A stretch of DNA of 64,000 bases from Thermoplasmata archaeon (GCA_022749815.1 JAKIWV010000005.1:35783-99782); one strand, 5' to 3'. Counted from the first letter of the stretch, positions 16,341-24,717 are shown. A program made the numbers and translations. Notes: generated by a model not told the origin, from the letters alone.

Positions 16341-17303
16341 GTGGACCCCCTGACCGCGATCTGGCTGGCCATCGTAGCCCTTGGGGCCGCGCTGGTCAAT
16401 GGGGCCGTCGGGTACGGCTTCTCCTCGATCATCACCCCGATTGCGATCCTCTGGTACTCGAACAAGGTCCTGAACCCGGCGCTCGTCATCGTGGAGGTAG
16501 CGGTAAACCTCGTCCTCCTAACCCGCGAGCGGAGGCTCATTCGCCTCACTTGGCCACGCGCACGCCCAGTAATACAGACCATCCTTCCCGGAATTCTCCT
16601 TGGAACGGCGGGGCTTGCCTACCTCGCAGTGAACGACGTGAAATTGGTGGTCTATGCCACCTTGCTCCCCCTCGTCGCTCTCCAGCTCCTGGGTTTCATG
16701 TGGCCGGTCCAGAATGAGAAACGGGCCGGGGCCGCTATCGGCCCCGGTATCGGCTTCCTGTACGCCCTCACGACCATTTCGGGACCCCCCCTCGCGCTGT
16801 TCTTGAGGAATCAGGGCCTCTCAAAGAACGAGTTTCGGTGCGCCATCGCCCAGATCCGTGTCGCCGAGTCGACGCTCACCCTCGGCACATACCTGGCCTT
16901 CGACCATTTCCTCAACTCGGGGCTGGTCAGCTTTCCCGCGTTGAGCCTCCTCCCATTCCTGTTTGTACCCGTGCTGATCGGAGTCCCGTTGGGAACCCTC
17001 CTTTTGCGATCGGTTTCTCCCGAGTTTTTCCGTCGCTTCGTGATGGCGATCGACGGGGTACTCGTCTCCTACGGTCTCAGCCGAGTCCTGGTCGCTTTGA
17101 AGTGGTTTTCCAACACCGCAAGCGAGTATCTCGTCGCGACCCTCCTTGCACTGATCGGACTGATGGCTTGGCTCGCCCTTCGAGGGTTGCCGGTACTGGC
17201 GCCAAGCGAGTGGCGCTCGGGCGCCCCAGGACACCCCGCTGGATCTTCACCGGCGGATTCCTCCGTCCCGGTGCCCGATTCCCCACCGGACTCGCCCCCC
17301 TAG
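16341..17303 (+). CDS. TauE/SafE-family sulfite or anion exporter
   Basis: From the GTG at 16341 the protein has 320 residues with about eight hydrophobic helices. It starts directly with the TauE-type first helix LGAALVNGAVGYGFSSIITP and later has the paired second-half motif GIGFLYALTTISGPPLALFL, followed by the extramembrane NEFRCAIAQ segment. TauE/SafE proteins export sulfite, sulfoacetate or related anions. A Pro/Ser-rich C-terminal tail of about 35 residues is unusual. The frame is open far upstream, but residues before 16341 read through the IS end and are rejected. Rhodanese, APS kinase and a sulfite-oxidase-fold protein elsewhere in the window fit sulfur-compound handling, but they are not linked to it. 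Confidence 0.75.
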   Translation: MDPLTAIWLAIVALGAALVNGAVGYGFSSIITPIAILWYSNKVLNPALVIVEVAVNLVLLTRERRLIRLTWPRARPVIQTILPGILLGTAGLAYLAVNDVKLVVYATLLPLVALQLLGFMWPVQNEKRAGAAIGPGIGFLYALTTISGPPLALFLRNQGLSKNEFRCAIAQIRVAESTLTLGTYLAFDHFLNSGLVSFPALSLLPFLFVPVLIGVPLGTLLLRSVSPEFFRRFVMAIDGVLVSYGLSRVLVALKWFSNTASEYLVATLLALIGLMAWLALRGLPVLAPSEWRSGAPGHPAGSSPADSSVPVPDSPPDSPP

Positions 17304-17345
17304 GTTTCGGAACTGTGCTTCGGTTTTCTGATGGATCGACCCCAA

Positions 17346-17370
17346 GTACGCCCCGGCGTAAAGGGCGTAC
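17346..17370. repeat. Perfect 8-bp inverted repeat, GTACGCCC/GGGCGTAC
   Basis: The arms at 17346-17353 and 17363-17370 are perfect complements around a 9-nt spacer, 43 nt after the TauE stop and 180 nt before the DUF4242 gene. There is no T-run. It could be a 3' hairpin of the exporter transcript or an operator. Confidence 0.4.
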
Positions 17371-17553
17371 GATTGGCTCGCCCGGCGGGAACTGCGCTCC
17401 AGCGCCCCCCGCGAGACGTTCCTCTCCTATCCACGGGCGCGACGTCCGCGATCGACTGAGTGAAAGACCACAAGCTCTCCGGGACCCAACCCATCGAACC
17501 TAACGCTGTCTCAACTCGGTGCCCTTATCAATCAGAAGACGGTCTGGGGGTGC

Positions 17554-17793
17554 ATGCCGAAGTTCATCGACACGCATCCCATGGGCAAGCTGACCGCGGA
17601 TCAATTGAAGCACCTTCAGACTGCCGCGAAGGACGAGTTCGGCGTCACTCACCACGACATCCTGTTCAACGCGCAAGAGGACAGGGTCTACTGCGTCCTG
17701 GACGCGCCGAACCGCGCCGCCGTGGAGCGCCATCACCAGCACGCGGGCATCAAGTGCGAGTGGGTCCGCGAAGTCGAGTCGACGAGAGTTTAG
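17554..17793 (+). CDS. DUF4242 (SCO4226-like) small protein
   Basis: This 79-residue protein begins MPKFIDTHPMGKLTADQL and contains FGVTHHDILFNAQEDRVYCVLDAP then HHQHAGIKCEW. This matches the DUF4242 family of ferredoxin-like alpha/beta proteins, of which the Streptomyces member SCO4226 binds nickel. The histidine pairs (THH, RHHQH) could be metal ligands. TATA-like CTTATCAATC at about 17524-17533 sits about 25 nt before the ATG, so the transcript is probably leaderless. The function is unknown. Confidence 0.75.
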   Translation: MPKFIDTHPMGKLTADQLKHLQTAAKDEFGVTHHDILFNAQEDRVYCVLDAPNRAAVERHHQHAGIKCEWVREVESTRV

Positions 17794-18238
17794 ACTCGTT
17801 AACACATAGCCGCCACGCTAAGGGCCTGAGGCCTCCACACCCGACGTCTACTCCTCGGGTCTCCCGCTGCCTTGGGGGTCAAAACCCTCTCCGTTCGCAT
17901 CGCGCTCGCAGAGGGGACACGATGAGATCGGTCATCCGTCGGTAGTGAAGTTCGGGCCCCAGGTAACAGTATCTAGCGTCAGGGTCCATCGGTCGTGGGG
18001 TATCCGGCCACCTCCCACGATTCGAATCCTCGAAGGCTAACTCCGGTTTGAGCTGGGCGGAGTCAGCGACCTACTGCTCACAACAGGCGCCCCGCCTACC
18101 TCGCTGCGATAGGCGGAGTGGAGAGCTAACCCGGACTTCGCGAAACTCCGACCCCCACAGGAGTTAACCGCGCTACAACGCTTTGCGCGGGGGATGTGCG
18201 GTCCGTATCCCCCCGTCGCTCCGACCTCTTATCCGGGG
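17794..18238. other. 445-bp gene-free region with several stable hairpins (possible ncRNA)
   Basis: No protein-like frame is seen. From about 18039 to 18166 the sequence folds into consecutive stems: a GCTAACTCCG/CGGAGTCAGC arm pair with one mismatch, a perfect CCGCCTA/TAGGCGG stem (about 18095-18119), and AACTCC/GGAGTT (about 18146-18165). The motif CTAAC-CC-GG recurs. Flanks outside this part look unstructured. No known RNA family is recognised. Confidence 0.35.
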
Positions 18239-18295
18239 ATGGCCGAAATCAAAGAACAGCAAGGTCCCAAGACTTACATTGAAGATGACTTCTGA
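18239..18295 (+). CDS. Possible 18-residue leader peptide
   Basis: ATG at 18239 opens an 18-codon frame (MAEIKEQQGPKTYIEDDF) that ends in TGA 3 nt before the ATG of the membrane-protein gene at 18299. Composition is hydrophilic with Lys/Glu and few rare codons. The tight spacing suggests a translated upstream frame or leader peptide; it could also be chance. No homology is claimed. Confidence 0.25.
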   Translation: MAEIKEQQGPKTYIEDDF

Positions 18296-18298
18296 TCG

Positions 18299-18718
18299 AT
18301 GGAGGACTCGGTCCCTCGTTGGAGAGCCGTCGGGCTTCTAGGGGGGCTCGTCACAGTTGAAGGGTTGGTTTTGTGGGGGGATCTCAGCGGAACGAGCATA
18401 GGTCTCCCCCCAGCACCTGCCAACCCCGGAATCGTCCGTATCGGAGGGGCGTTTCTCCTGAGCCTGGGTGGGGTCACGACCATCCTTGTCGGGTTCACTG
18501 AGGAGGGTGTGGCCTTCTTCGGCGCGGAGACCATTGGGATTGCCGTGGACCTGGTCTTCCCTCTGAGCGGAGCCCCCGCAGGCTAACCGCTGCCCGTCAA
18601 TCCAGGACCGTTCGGAACTGACCTTGCCGTCATTCGGGGCCTGCTGGCCGCCGGCGCCTTCCTTCTCGTTATCGGCGTTGCCAAATCGGTGAAGGCCTAT
18701 CGGGCGCCTGATGAGTAG
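18299..18718 (+). pseudogene. Small membrane protein gene interrupted by an in-frame TAA
   Basis: The frame codes 95 residues with hydrophobic helices at about 10-28, 46-66 and 69-90, and stops at TAA (18584-18586). The same frame continues for 44 more sense codons to TAG at 18718, reading PVNPGPFGTDLAVIRGLLAAG and a further helix AFLLVIGVAKSVKAYR. The continuation is clearly protein-like and membrane-like, so the original product was probably about 139 residues with four helices. Either a nonsense mutation has split the gene, or the two pieces are separately translated; a sequencing error is also possible. The family is not recognised. Confidence 0.5.
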
Positions 18719-19138
18719 GAATAGGTCGTACCTCTGGCGCGGCGTAAGTGCCCCCTAACCGGTCGCTCGCTTCAGATGGGTTCGAACCACCAGGTGAAGG
18801 GCCGCGTCCGCGAGGTCCGCCCGCACCAGTTCTGGGCTGCGCCCACCGGGCGTGGGGGTATCCGAAACCTCCGGGGGTTCGAATATCGGTGACTTCTAGC
18901 AGCACGCGTGCCTGCCGACGAGCTAGGGGACCCCCCTATTACACGACCCCGTCGTTAGCAATCCGTCCAGGTGGCCCAATCAACATCGATGGGCCCAGAA
19001 CCCGCCCGTTGGCAGCCCTGCTCGCGGCTTGGGCCTCCGACTACCACTTGAGACCGACCACGTAGAGGCTACAAAGAAGGCCCAACAGGGACACGTCAGG
19101 GTCCCACTTCGGAAGGAAAGCACTGGCGGAACCGCGGG
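18719..19138. other. 420-bp region with no supported gene
   Basis: Short frames do not look like proteins. Two GGTTCGAA-type strings (near 18780 and 18875) resemble tRNA T-loops but lack paired T-stems and acceptors, so no tRNA is called. Nothing else was seen. Confidence 0.3.
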
Positions 19139-20491
19139 CTAGTTAACGGCATCGACAGAGAACAGGCGCCTCTTCTCCTCAATTCCCTTGAGTTCATGTT
19201 CACCTTGATCCTTGAAGGATATTCCCGAGCCGTAGACGAGATCTCTCACGGTGCTTGAGACCAACACCTGTCCCGCGGAGGCTTCGTTCAGAATACGTGA
19301 CGCCACATGAACCGCGATCCCGCTGACGTCCGTCGCTCCGAAAATACATTCTCCGGTGTGGGCTGCCGCCCTGATTTCGATGCCGAGGTCCTTGGCTGAC
19401 CTTGTGACCGCCCAAGCAAATCTCAGCGCCCGGGTAGGGCCGTCAAAAGTAACGAGGAAGCCATCACCGGTGTTCTTGACCACCGATCCGGTGAATCTCT
19501 CCACTTCGTTTTTCACCATCGAATTGTGACGTTCAAGAATGACCTGCCACTTACTGTCTCCAAGCTCGGCGGCTCTTTTCGTCGAGCCAACGATGTCCGT
19601 GAACAGGACCGTGGTCAGCATCCTGTCCGGATGCCACATTGGCTCCGTGCGCGTCACGAAATTCTTGATCTCCTGCAGAATCCGGTCGGTAAGGCGTTCG
19701 TCAACGTAGAACAGATGGTCAACCCCGGGCAACTCCAGCAGTCGTGCATTCGGGACATGTGCGGCGATGTAGCGGCCCTCTCCTACGTCACAAACTCTGT
19801 CCTCGCTCAGGTGGATGACGAGCGTCGGGATATGGACGGCGGGAAGTATGCTCCTCACATCCATCGCCATCTCTGATTTGCCGAGGGCCAGGGCGGCGCC
19901 TGGGCTCCCTCCCATACGAGAGGTGTCGCCTAGCCAGCGCGTGAACTCCTCATCGCCACGGCGACTGGGGGCAAGAGCAGACACCCTTCGATCTTCCCAC
20001 TCCTTCGTGCCCCACGTGCGCTCTATCCTGTCGAACGCCGATTTCCACTGCTCCTCTGTGCTTGCCCACGGATAATCAGGGTCCCAGCTCCCTTTCGCTT
20101 CGCCTCCGTACAGAATGAGACTTCTCGTTCGTGCGGGGTAGCTTGCCGCGAATAAGATACTCATTGCCACACCTCCCGACATCCCAAACAATACGGCATC
20201 GCGAAAGTCCGCGGCATCCATGACCGCTCGAATATCATCCATGTTCTGTTCGAAGGTGGGAATTCCGGTGTCGCGGTCGGAACGGCCTGTTCCCCGTTTG
20301 TCGAAAATCGCGACCCGCGCAAATTTCCCGAGGGCTTCGAAGAATCGCTTGGAACTCGGATACCCCCAGCGGTAATCTAGGTGGGTAACCGAGCCCGGAG
20401 CGTACACCAGATTGATGGGGCCGCTTCCATAGACCTGGTAGGCTATGTGGACGTCGGCACTCTTCGCATACCTAACCTCGGGTGCGTCCAT
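19139..20491 (-). CDS. Alpha/beta hydrolase fused to class III adenylate/guanylate cyclase
   Basis: The 450-residue protein joins two domains. Residues about 10-280 form an alpha/beta hydrolase with nucleophile elbow FGMSGG (Ser105), acid Asp231 in HLSEDRVCD and His259 in PGVDHLFY. Residues about 293-448 form a class III nucleotide cyclase: VLFTDIVGSTKRAAELGD (metal Asp299), VVKNTGDGFLVTF (metal Asp343), and HVASRI with the transition-state Arg399, so the cyclase looks active. The His before the final VASR replaces the usual Asn. This architecture is typical of actinobacteria and Chloroflexi, so transfer from bacteria is likely. It would make cAMP or cGMP; partners are not evident. It stands alone beside tRNA-Arg and downstream of decayed sequence. 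Confidence 0.88.
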   Translation of the reverse strand: MDAPEVRYAKSADVHIAYQVYGSGPINLVYAPGSVTHLDYRWGYPSSKRFFEALGKFARVAIFDKRGTGRSDRDTGIPTFEQNMDDIRAVMDAADFRDAVLFGMSGGVAMSILFAASYPARTRSLILYGGEAKGSWDPDYPWASTEEQWKSAFDRIERTWGTKEWEDRRVSALAPSRRGDEEFTRWLGDTSRMGGSPGAALALGKSEMAMDVRSILPAVHIPTLVIHLSEDRVCDVGEGRYIAAHVPNARLLELPGVDHLFYVDERLTDRILQEIKNFVTRTEPMWHPDRMLTTVLFTDIVGSTKRAAELGDSKWQVILERHNSMVKNEVERFTGSVVKNTGDGFLVTFDGPTRALRFAWAVTRSAKDLGIEIRAAAHTGECIFGATDVSGIAVHVASRILNEASAGQVLVSSTVRDLVYGSGISFKDQGEHELKGIEEKRRLFSVDAVN

Positions 20492-20899
20492 GTGAATCTT
20501 CCCCTGACGAAATCCAATCTATCTCATAGCTCATTCGCGACCACGGCGGAGAAAGCATGGTCGTGTATGATGCCCATGCTGGAAACCCTCCAGTTGCTGA
20601 CGATTCTCGAGTTGGGCGAGGTCTAATTGCCGTTATCGTGTCCGGCCCGAGCTTTCGTCGCCGGGATCGCGGCATTCCTCATTTTTGGCTGGCTTCGAAG
20701 GTACCGTATTCGAGGCTCCTTGAAACAGATGGGAGTTACGAATCCTCTCGAGTCGGAGAAACCCACCCCTTCCCGGAGGATGGTAGCAGAATAGTTCTGG
20801 CGCCCTGCACGTGAACGTCGATCCGGCGCGAACACTCAGCGATAAATCCACGAAAAGAGTCCTAAGGCATTCAGAGAGCAGGGGCGGTTCGAATCCGAC
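20492..20899. other. 408-bp region between the cyclase gene and tRNA-Arg
   Basis: No supported gene. GC content is lower than in the surroundings. At 20885-20900 lies GGTTCGAATCCGACC, a short T-arm-like copy directly next to the 3' end of the tRNA gene. Confidence 0.3.
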
Positions 20900-20974
20900 C
20901 GGGCGTGGGGGGATTCGAACCCCCGACCCTCGGGTTAGGAACCCGATGCCCTATCCAGACTAGGCCACACGCCC
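20900..20974 (-). tRNA. tRNA-Arg (anticodon CCT)
   Basis: The minus strand folds as a complete cloverleaf of 75 nt. The acceptor GGGCGTG pairs with CACGCCC. The D-stem is GCCT/GGGC. The anticodon stem TCGGG/CCCGA holds loop TTCCTAA with anticodon CCT, which reads AGG. The T-stem GGGGG/CCCCC holds loop TTCGAAT, and the discriminator is G. There is no intron and no encoded CCA. Confidence 0.93.
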
Positions 20975-21037
20975 ACTCGTCCGGGGACGTTCGGCGCCTT
21001 AGCGCTTGCCGCGAGCGGTCGGGGCCGAGGCGCGCCC

Positions 21038-21997
21038 CTAGCGTTGGGGCCCCGGCGGCATCGCGCCGCCCGTGGGGGGGGTACCGCCTGATCCGCCCGA
21101 CGCCCCCTCCGGAGTCTCTTCCCTACCCATGCGGCCGGCGCGTTCCTCCCGCCTCGCCTGGAACAAGAGCGCGACGGTAACGAGGCCCCCAACGACTAGG
21201 ATGCCAATGACGATCGCCCAGCCTGTCGTACCGATACCCGAGGAAGCCGTTGTCTTCACGGCGGGGGTAACGGTGACGGTGACATTCTTGAGGGGTGATG
21301 CCAGACCGAACAGGTCGATGGCAGAGACCGTCACATTGTAGACCCCCGCCCGTGAGGGCACGCAAGAGAAGGACGAAGTGTTGCCCGTGCAACCGATGGG
21401 AAGACCAGTGTAGCGGTACGTGTAGGGGCCCGTCCCGGAGGCGCCTGTGGCGTTGAACCAAATAGTGGAATTTACCGCGGCCGGGGTCTTGCTGACGGCA
21501 AATACTGATACGACGGGAGGCGGATTCACAGTGATGACCAGCGGGCTTGACGTCGCGTGGACATTTGCACTCGTGTCGTTAACGGTGACCGTCACCGAGT
21601 AGCTGCCTGCCGTTGTCGGAGTGCAGCTCGTAGGGTCCAGCCCGTCATTCACGCAGCCGGTGGGTAGGCCTTTCCAGGTGTAGGTGTAGTTGCTCGCGTT
21701 GTTGGTGCCTCCGGTCGCGGTAACGGACAGGTTGAAGGCCACCGTAACGTCGACCGTCGTGTTGTTGGCGGACACGGGACTGAGCATCATCGGGGGGAAC
21801 GCCGGGAACACCGCACGATCGATGCCGACAGTTAGGAGGGGGTTGAGCCCCCTCGCCAAAACCCCGGGGCCACCCGCCCCAGCAAGCAGCAGCAGGGTCA
21901 CGACCGCGGTCGCGGCGACCAAGAGGGCCCAGGTCTTCACGGCGGGCGGGTCTTTCGAACCGTGGACCGGGGGGGAGGTGAGACGCTCTCCCGACAT
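21038..21997 (-). CDS. Membrane-anchored surface protein with two PKD/Ig-like domains
   Basis: From the ATG at 21997 the protein has 319 residues. It has an N-terminal helix (about 22-42), then two PKD/Ig-like modules of about 85 residues. Each ends in a paired-strand segment of the type TYTWKGLPTGC or TYRYTGLPIGCTGN, and SYSVTVTVNDTS or VYNVTVSAIDLFG. A C-terminal helix (TGWAIVIGILVVGGLVTVALLF) is followed by RREER and a Gly/Pro-rich tail inside the cell. N-x-S/T sequons are numerous (NTT, NLS, NAS, NYT, NTS). Cell-surface adhesion or S-layer association is plausible. A frame extension to 22015 is possible. Confidence 0.7.
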   Translation of the reverse strand: MSGERLTSPPVHGSKDPPAVKTWALLVAATAVVTLLLLAGAGGPGVLARGLNPLLTVGIDRAVFPAFPPMMLSPVSANNTTVDVTVAFNLSVTATGGTNNASNYTYTWKGLPTGCVNDGLDPTSCTPTTAGSYSVTVTVNDTSANVHATSSPLVITVNPPPVVSVFAVSKTPAAVNSTIWFNATGASGTGPYTYRYTGLPIGCTGNTSSFSCVPSRAGVYNVTVSAIDLFGLASPLKNVTVTVTPAVKTTASSGIGTTGWAIVIGILVVGGLVTVALLFQARREERAGRMGREETPEGASGGSGGTPPTGGAMPPGPQR

Positions 21998-22128
21998 GCG
22001 CGCGAGGACCCGCACCTACGACAAAAACCTATCGGCGGACCCCTGAGGGAGCGGAGGCATGTCTGCGGGGTGAACCCACCCTCTCGAACTGTTCCAGTCC
22101 GGCCTGAAGGAGGGGGAGCCTCTTTCCG

Positions 22129-22452
22129 TCAGTACCGGGGGACCGAGGCGTCGATGATCCGAGACCATTCGTCGATACCGCCGGTGAGGTTCGCGACGTT
22201 TTCGAATCCTTCGGTCTCTAGATAACCCGCCACTGCGAAGGAGCGATTTCCGTGGTGGCAGTAGACGATGATCCGACGATCTTTGGGGAGCTCCTCCAAG
22301 TGATCCGGCACCGTGCTCATCGGGAAGTGGGTCGAGGGCTCGATGAGGGCCACTGCCCGCTCTTCGTCTTCACGGACGTCGAGCAGCACGATAGTCTCCG
22401 GCGCAGTATTCAAGAGAGATGCCAACTCCGTCGTCGCGATCGAGTCGACCAC
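22129..22452 (-). CDS. Rhodanese-like domain protein
   Basis: This 107-residue single-domain protein has the rhodanese features LLDVREDEE (24-31), the active-site loop VYCHHGNRS (Cys65) and the C-terminal NLTGGIDEWS. The active-site loop CHHGNR is six residues, the size of sulfurtransferases that carry persulfide sulfur, as in GlpE-type proteins. Its donor and acceptor are unknown. It lies between two surface-protein genes on the same strand with gaps over 100 nt on each side, so a common operon is not evident. Confidence 0.9.
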   Translation of the reverse strand: MVDSIATTELASLLNTAPETIVLLDVREDEERAVALIEPSTHFPMSTVPDHLEELPKDRRIIVYCHHGNRSFAVAGYLETEGFENVANLTGGIDEWSRIIDASVPRY

Positions 22453-22558
22453 ATTTCCCTAGAAACCATCGACCGAATAGAGACTTCGGGGTCCGGAGGT
22501 ACCGGATGTTCGATCCGCCGTTACGAAGTCGACTGATCGCCGGTAGGAGCTTCGGCGC

Positions 22559-23503
22559 CTAATACCAGGCATCGACGGACGCGAGGGCGGTCACCTGCTG
22601 GCTCCACACCAGGTCGCTGTTGAACAGAACTAGATAGACCGTCTGTCCGGGGAGCTCGCTCAGGTCCACGCTCATGGACACGTTCTGGGCCGCGGTGCAG
22701 GTTTCCTCGATGTCGAGGCACCAAATGGGATTGCTGATCGCCTTCCCGAGGGTGAGGTTCGTTTCATCGTTTACATTCAAGACTTCCACGTAGGCGAGGC
22801 AGTTGCCGCCGAGCGAGCATCCTGTGACATTCGTTGTCCCATTGATCCAAGCCGAGATCGCCGTCACGGGGATCGTTACGGGAATGATCCATGCGTTCGA
22901 CATGCCAGCTCCGAGAGTCTGGGCAGACGCGTTGAGCACCACGGGGCTCTCCCGCACTGGATCGACCTCCACGGCGGCGCCAGCCGCCGCCCCGTGGCCG
23001 ACATGGTCCGTCACTCGGAGCAAAAGCTGATACGAGCCGTGAGTCGTGTACACGTGGTCGGCCTCGGACGTAGTGCCGGAAGCGCCGTCGCCAAAGCTCC
23101 AGTTGTAGACGTACGGTGGGGTCCCGCCGCTCACATTTGCGGTCACTGCGATCGACAGAGGATGCGCGCCGGTCGTCCGGTTGATCAGGATCGATGCGAG
23201 AAGAGGCGACGGGGTGACGGGCCGGGGGAAAGGCCAGTAGGCCGCCACGACGACGCTCGTGAGGATCACGAGCGTCGCCACGAGGAGGGGCACGAGCCAT
23301 CGGGGAGGCGGTTTGCGGACCGGGGACCCTCGACGCGCGGCGGCGTACAACGCGAGCGGTGGGGGAAGGTCCCGGATGCGTTCCCGGCGGGCAGAGGGCG
23401 GTTGCGTGGCGGACCCAAGACGGCAAAATCGAAAAGGGTTGCGTTGACGACCCCGGCGGCTCGGGTCCCGGAGGACCACGACGTGGCCGTCTTCGTCTCG
23501 CAT
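22559..23503 (-). CDS. PKD-domain membrane-anchored surface protein
   Basis: The 314-residue frame has a single membrane helix (about 69-90: WLVPLLVATLVILTSVVVAA). An extracellular PKD domain follows, with TTGAHPLSIAVTANVSGGTPPYVYNWSFGDG, the classical PKD core, and YTTHGSYQLLLRVTD. After it comes a further beta-rich domain of about 130 residues with four Cys (CSLGGNC, CLDIEETC). The basic first 65 residues are doubtful; the true start could lie nearer residue 60, and no strong ribosome site decides this. Sequons (NRT, NVS, NAS, NGT, NLT) suit glycosylation. Ligand and function are unknown. Confidence 0.65.
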   Translation of the reverse strand: MRDEDGHVVVLRDPSRRGRQRNPFRFCRLGSATQPPSARRERIRDLPPPLALYAAARRGSPVRKPPPRWLVPLLVATLVILTSVVVAAYWPFPRPVTPSPLLASILINRTTGAHPLSIAVTANVSGGTPPYVYNWSFGDGASGTTSEADHVYTTHGSYQLLLRVTDHVGHGAAAGAAVEVDPVRESPVVLNASAQTLGAGMSNAWIIPVTIPVTAISAWINGTTNVTGCSLGGNCLAYVEVLNVNDETNLTLGKAISNPIWCLDIEETCTAAQNVSMSVDLSELPGQTVYLVLFNSDLVWSQQVTALASVDAWY

Positions 23504-23841
23504 CGGAATCGAGGAAACAGGCGTGCAGCGGCCGGGAACAACCCGACCACGAACAGCGCGAGCAGAATCCGTCCGTTGTGAAGGTAGAACGTTACCGAGT
23601 ACTATGGGCCGTTCCGTTGCTCCCCGCTATGGGTCCCCCCGCGAAGACGCTCAATCGATGCGGGGTTCGGGAAGGCATCGCAAGCGGCCCCCCACGGGGG
23701 GGATCCCCCGCCAGCTTCGATCCAGTCGCGGACATCGAACGCGTCACCTCTGGCTCGGGGAGGTGTCTCTGACGCGAGTGGCCGTCGATGGCTCCGGCAC
23801 GGCGCGTTCGGTGCCATACATCCTCCGACGGATGGTGGCGG
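23504..23841. other. 338-bp region with no supported gene
   Basis: Only non-protein-like frames are present. No promoter or repeat stands out. Confidence 0.3.
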
Positions 23842-24717
23842 TCAGCTGAACTCGTCCAATCGCCGGGACCCGGCGGGACGAGGAGGCGCGGGGGGGGACA
23901 CCTCGTGACTCCGCTCGGCCGCTCCTTCCACGAACCGGCGGTAGGCAATGGTTGGCAGCCCCAGCAGTTCCCGGAAAAGATTGACGGACTCGGGAGCGAA
24001 TCCGGCATAGTGGTTATTGAAGAAGACCAGGGCCCGGATCAGCTCACTCGACCGGGCACTGACGCGGTCCGCCCAGCGCTTGGTCTCGGCGGTTCGGTCG
24101 GCGCGGACCTCCCCGTGGGTCTCGGCGGGGATCGACGTATGGTCGCCGATGAAGCGGAGGTAGATCTCATCTGAGGTGAGCTCGGGGGGAATCTCCACGT
24201 AGTTCAGACTGGCCCAGGCGAGCGTGATGTGCTGGTCCCGGAGGTCGCGAAGGAGTCGCTCGCGCGTCTCGCCCAAGAACCAACCGGCATCCCGGAGTTC
24301 GACGGCGTACGTCGGTCCGGGAGGAAGGACGCTCAACAAATCGGACAAGAACTGCGTGCTCCTGCCCGGTTTCACCCACGGGGGGAACTGGAGAAGGATC
24401 GGGCCCAGTTTCTCGTGGAGGGTCAGTGCGGCGGCGACGAATTCCTTCAGTTTCTCGGCATTGACGGGTTTCTTCGGGTCGAGCAGGTCTCGGGTGAGTT
24501 TCAGCGCGAATAGGAACTCCGCGGGGGTCCGGGCGTACCAGGCCTCGACCATCCGGCGGGCCGGCAGGGTGTAGTATGTGGCGTCGACTTCGACGCAGTC
24601 GAACAGGCGGGCGTACAGACCGAGCCGGTCCGACGGGGGAGTCCCTTCGGGATAGACCCGGCCCCACCACGCCTCGGAAGTCCAAGACGAGGTGCCGGTT
24701 CGAAGCTCGGCGACCAC
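23842..24717 (-). CDS. DUF72 (YecE-like) family protein
   Basis: The 291-residue protein has the DUF72 TIM-barrel pattern. It opens with the family-typical GTSSWTSEAWWGRVYPEG, then DRLGLYARLFDCVEVDATYY, FALKLTRDL, LGPILLQFPPW, TYAVELRDAGWF and the C-terminal VFFNNHYAGFAPES. The family lacks a firmly known reaction; sequence similarity to xylose-isomerase-like barrels has been noted. Length fits. The last 20 residues are Pro/Arg-rich and variable. It lies back to back with the HNH gene, leaving about 100 bp that probably holds both promoters. Confidence 0.85.
   Translation of the reverse strand: MVAELRTGTSSWTSEAWWGRVYPEGTPPSDRLGLYARLFDCVEVDATYYTLPARRMVEAWYARTPAEFLFALKLTRDLLDPKKPVNAEKLKEFVAAALTLHEKLGPILLQFPPWVKPGRSTQFLSDLLSVLPPGPTYAVELRDAGWFLGETRERLLRDLRDQHITLAWASLNYVEIPPELTSDEIYLRFIGDHTSIPAETHGEVRADRTAETKRWADRVSARSSELIRALVFFNNHYAGFAPESVNLFRELLGLPTIAYRRFVEGAAERSHEVSPPAPPRPAGSRRLDEFS

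Noticed and set aside
16141..16353. 70-codon plus-strand frame before the TauE gene
   Set aside because: It starts 24 nt beyond the IS end, overlaps the TauE start and has Arg/Ser-rich composition without protein-like pattern.
18771..18885. GGTTCGAA-type strings that resemble tRNA T-loops
   Set aside because: No paired T-stem, acceptor or anticodon arm could be fitted.
20557..20814. 85-codon plus-strand frame between cyclase and tRNA
   Set aside because: No start signal and no protein-like pattern.
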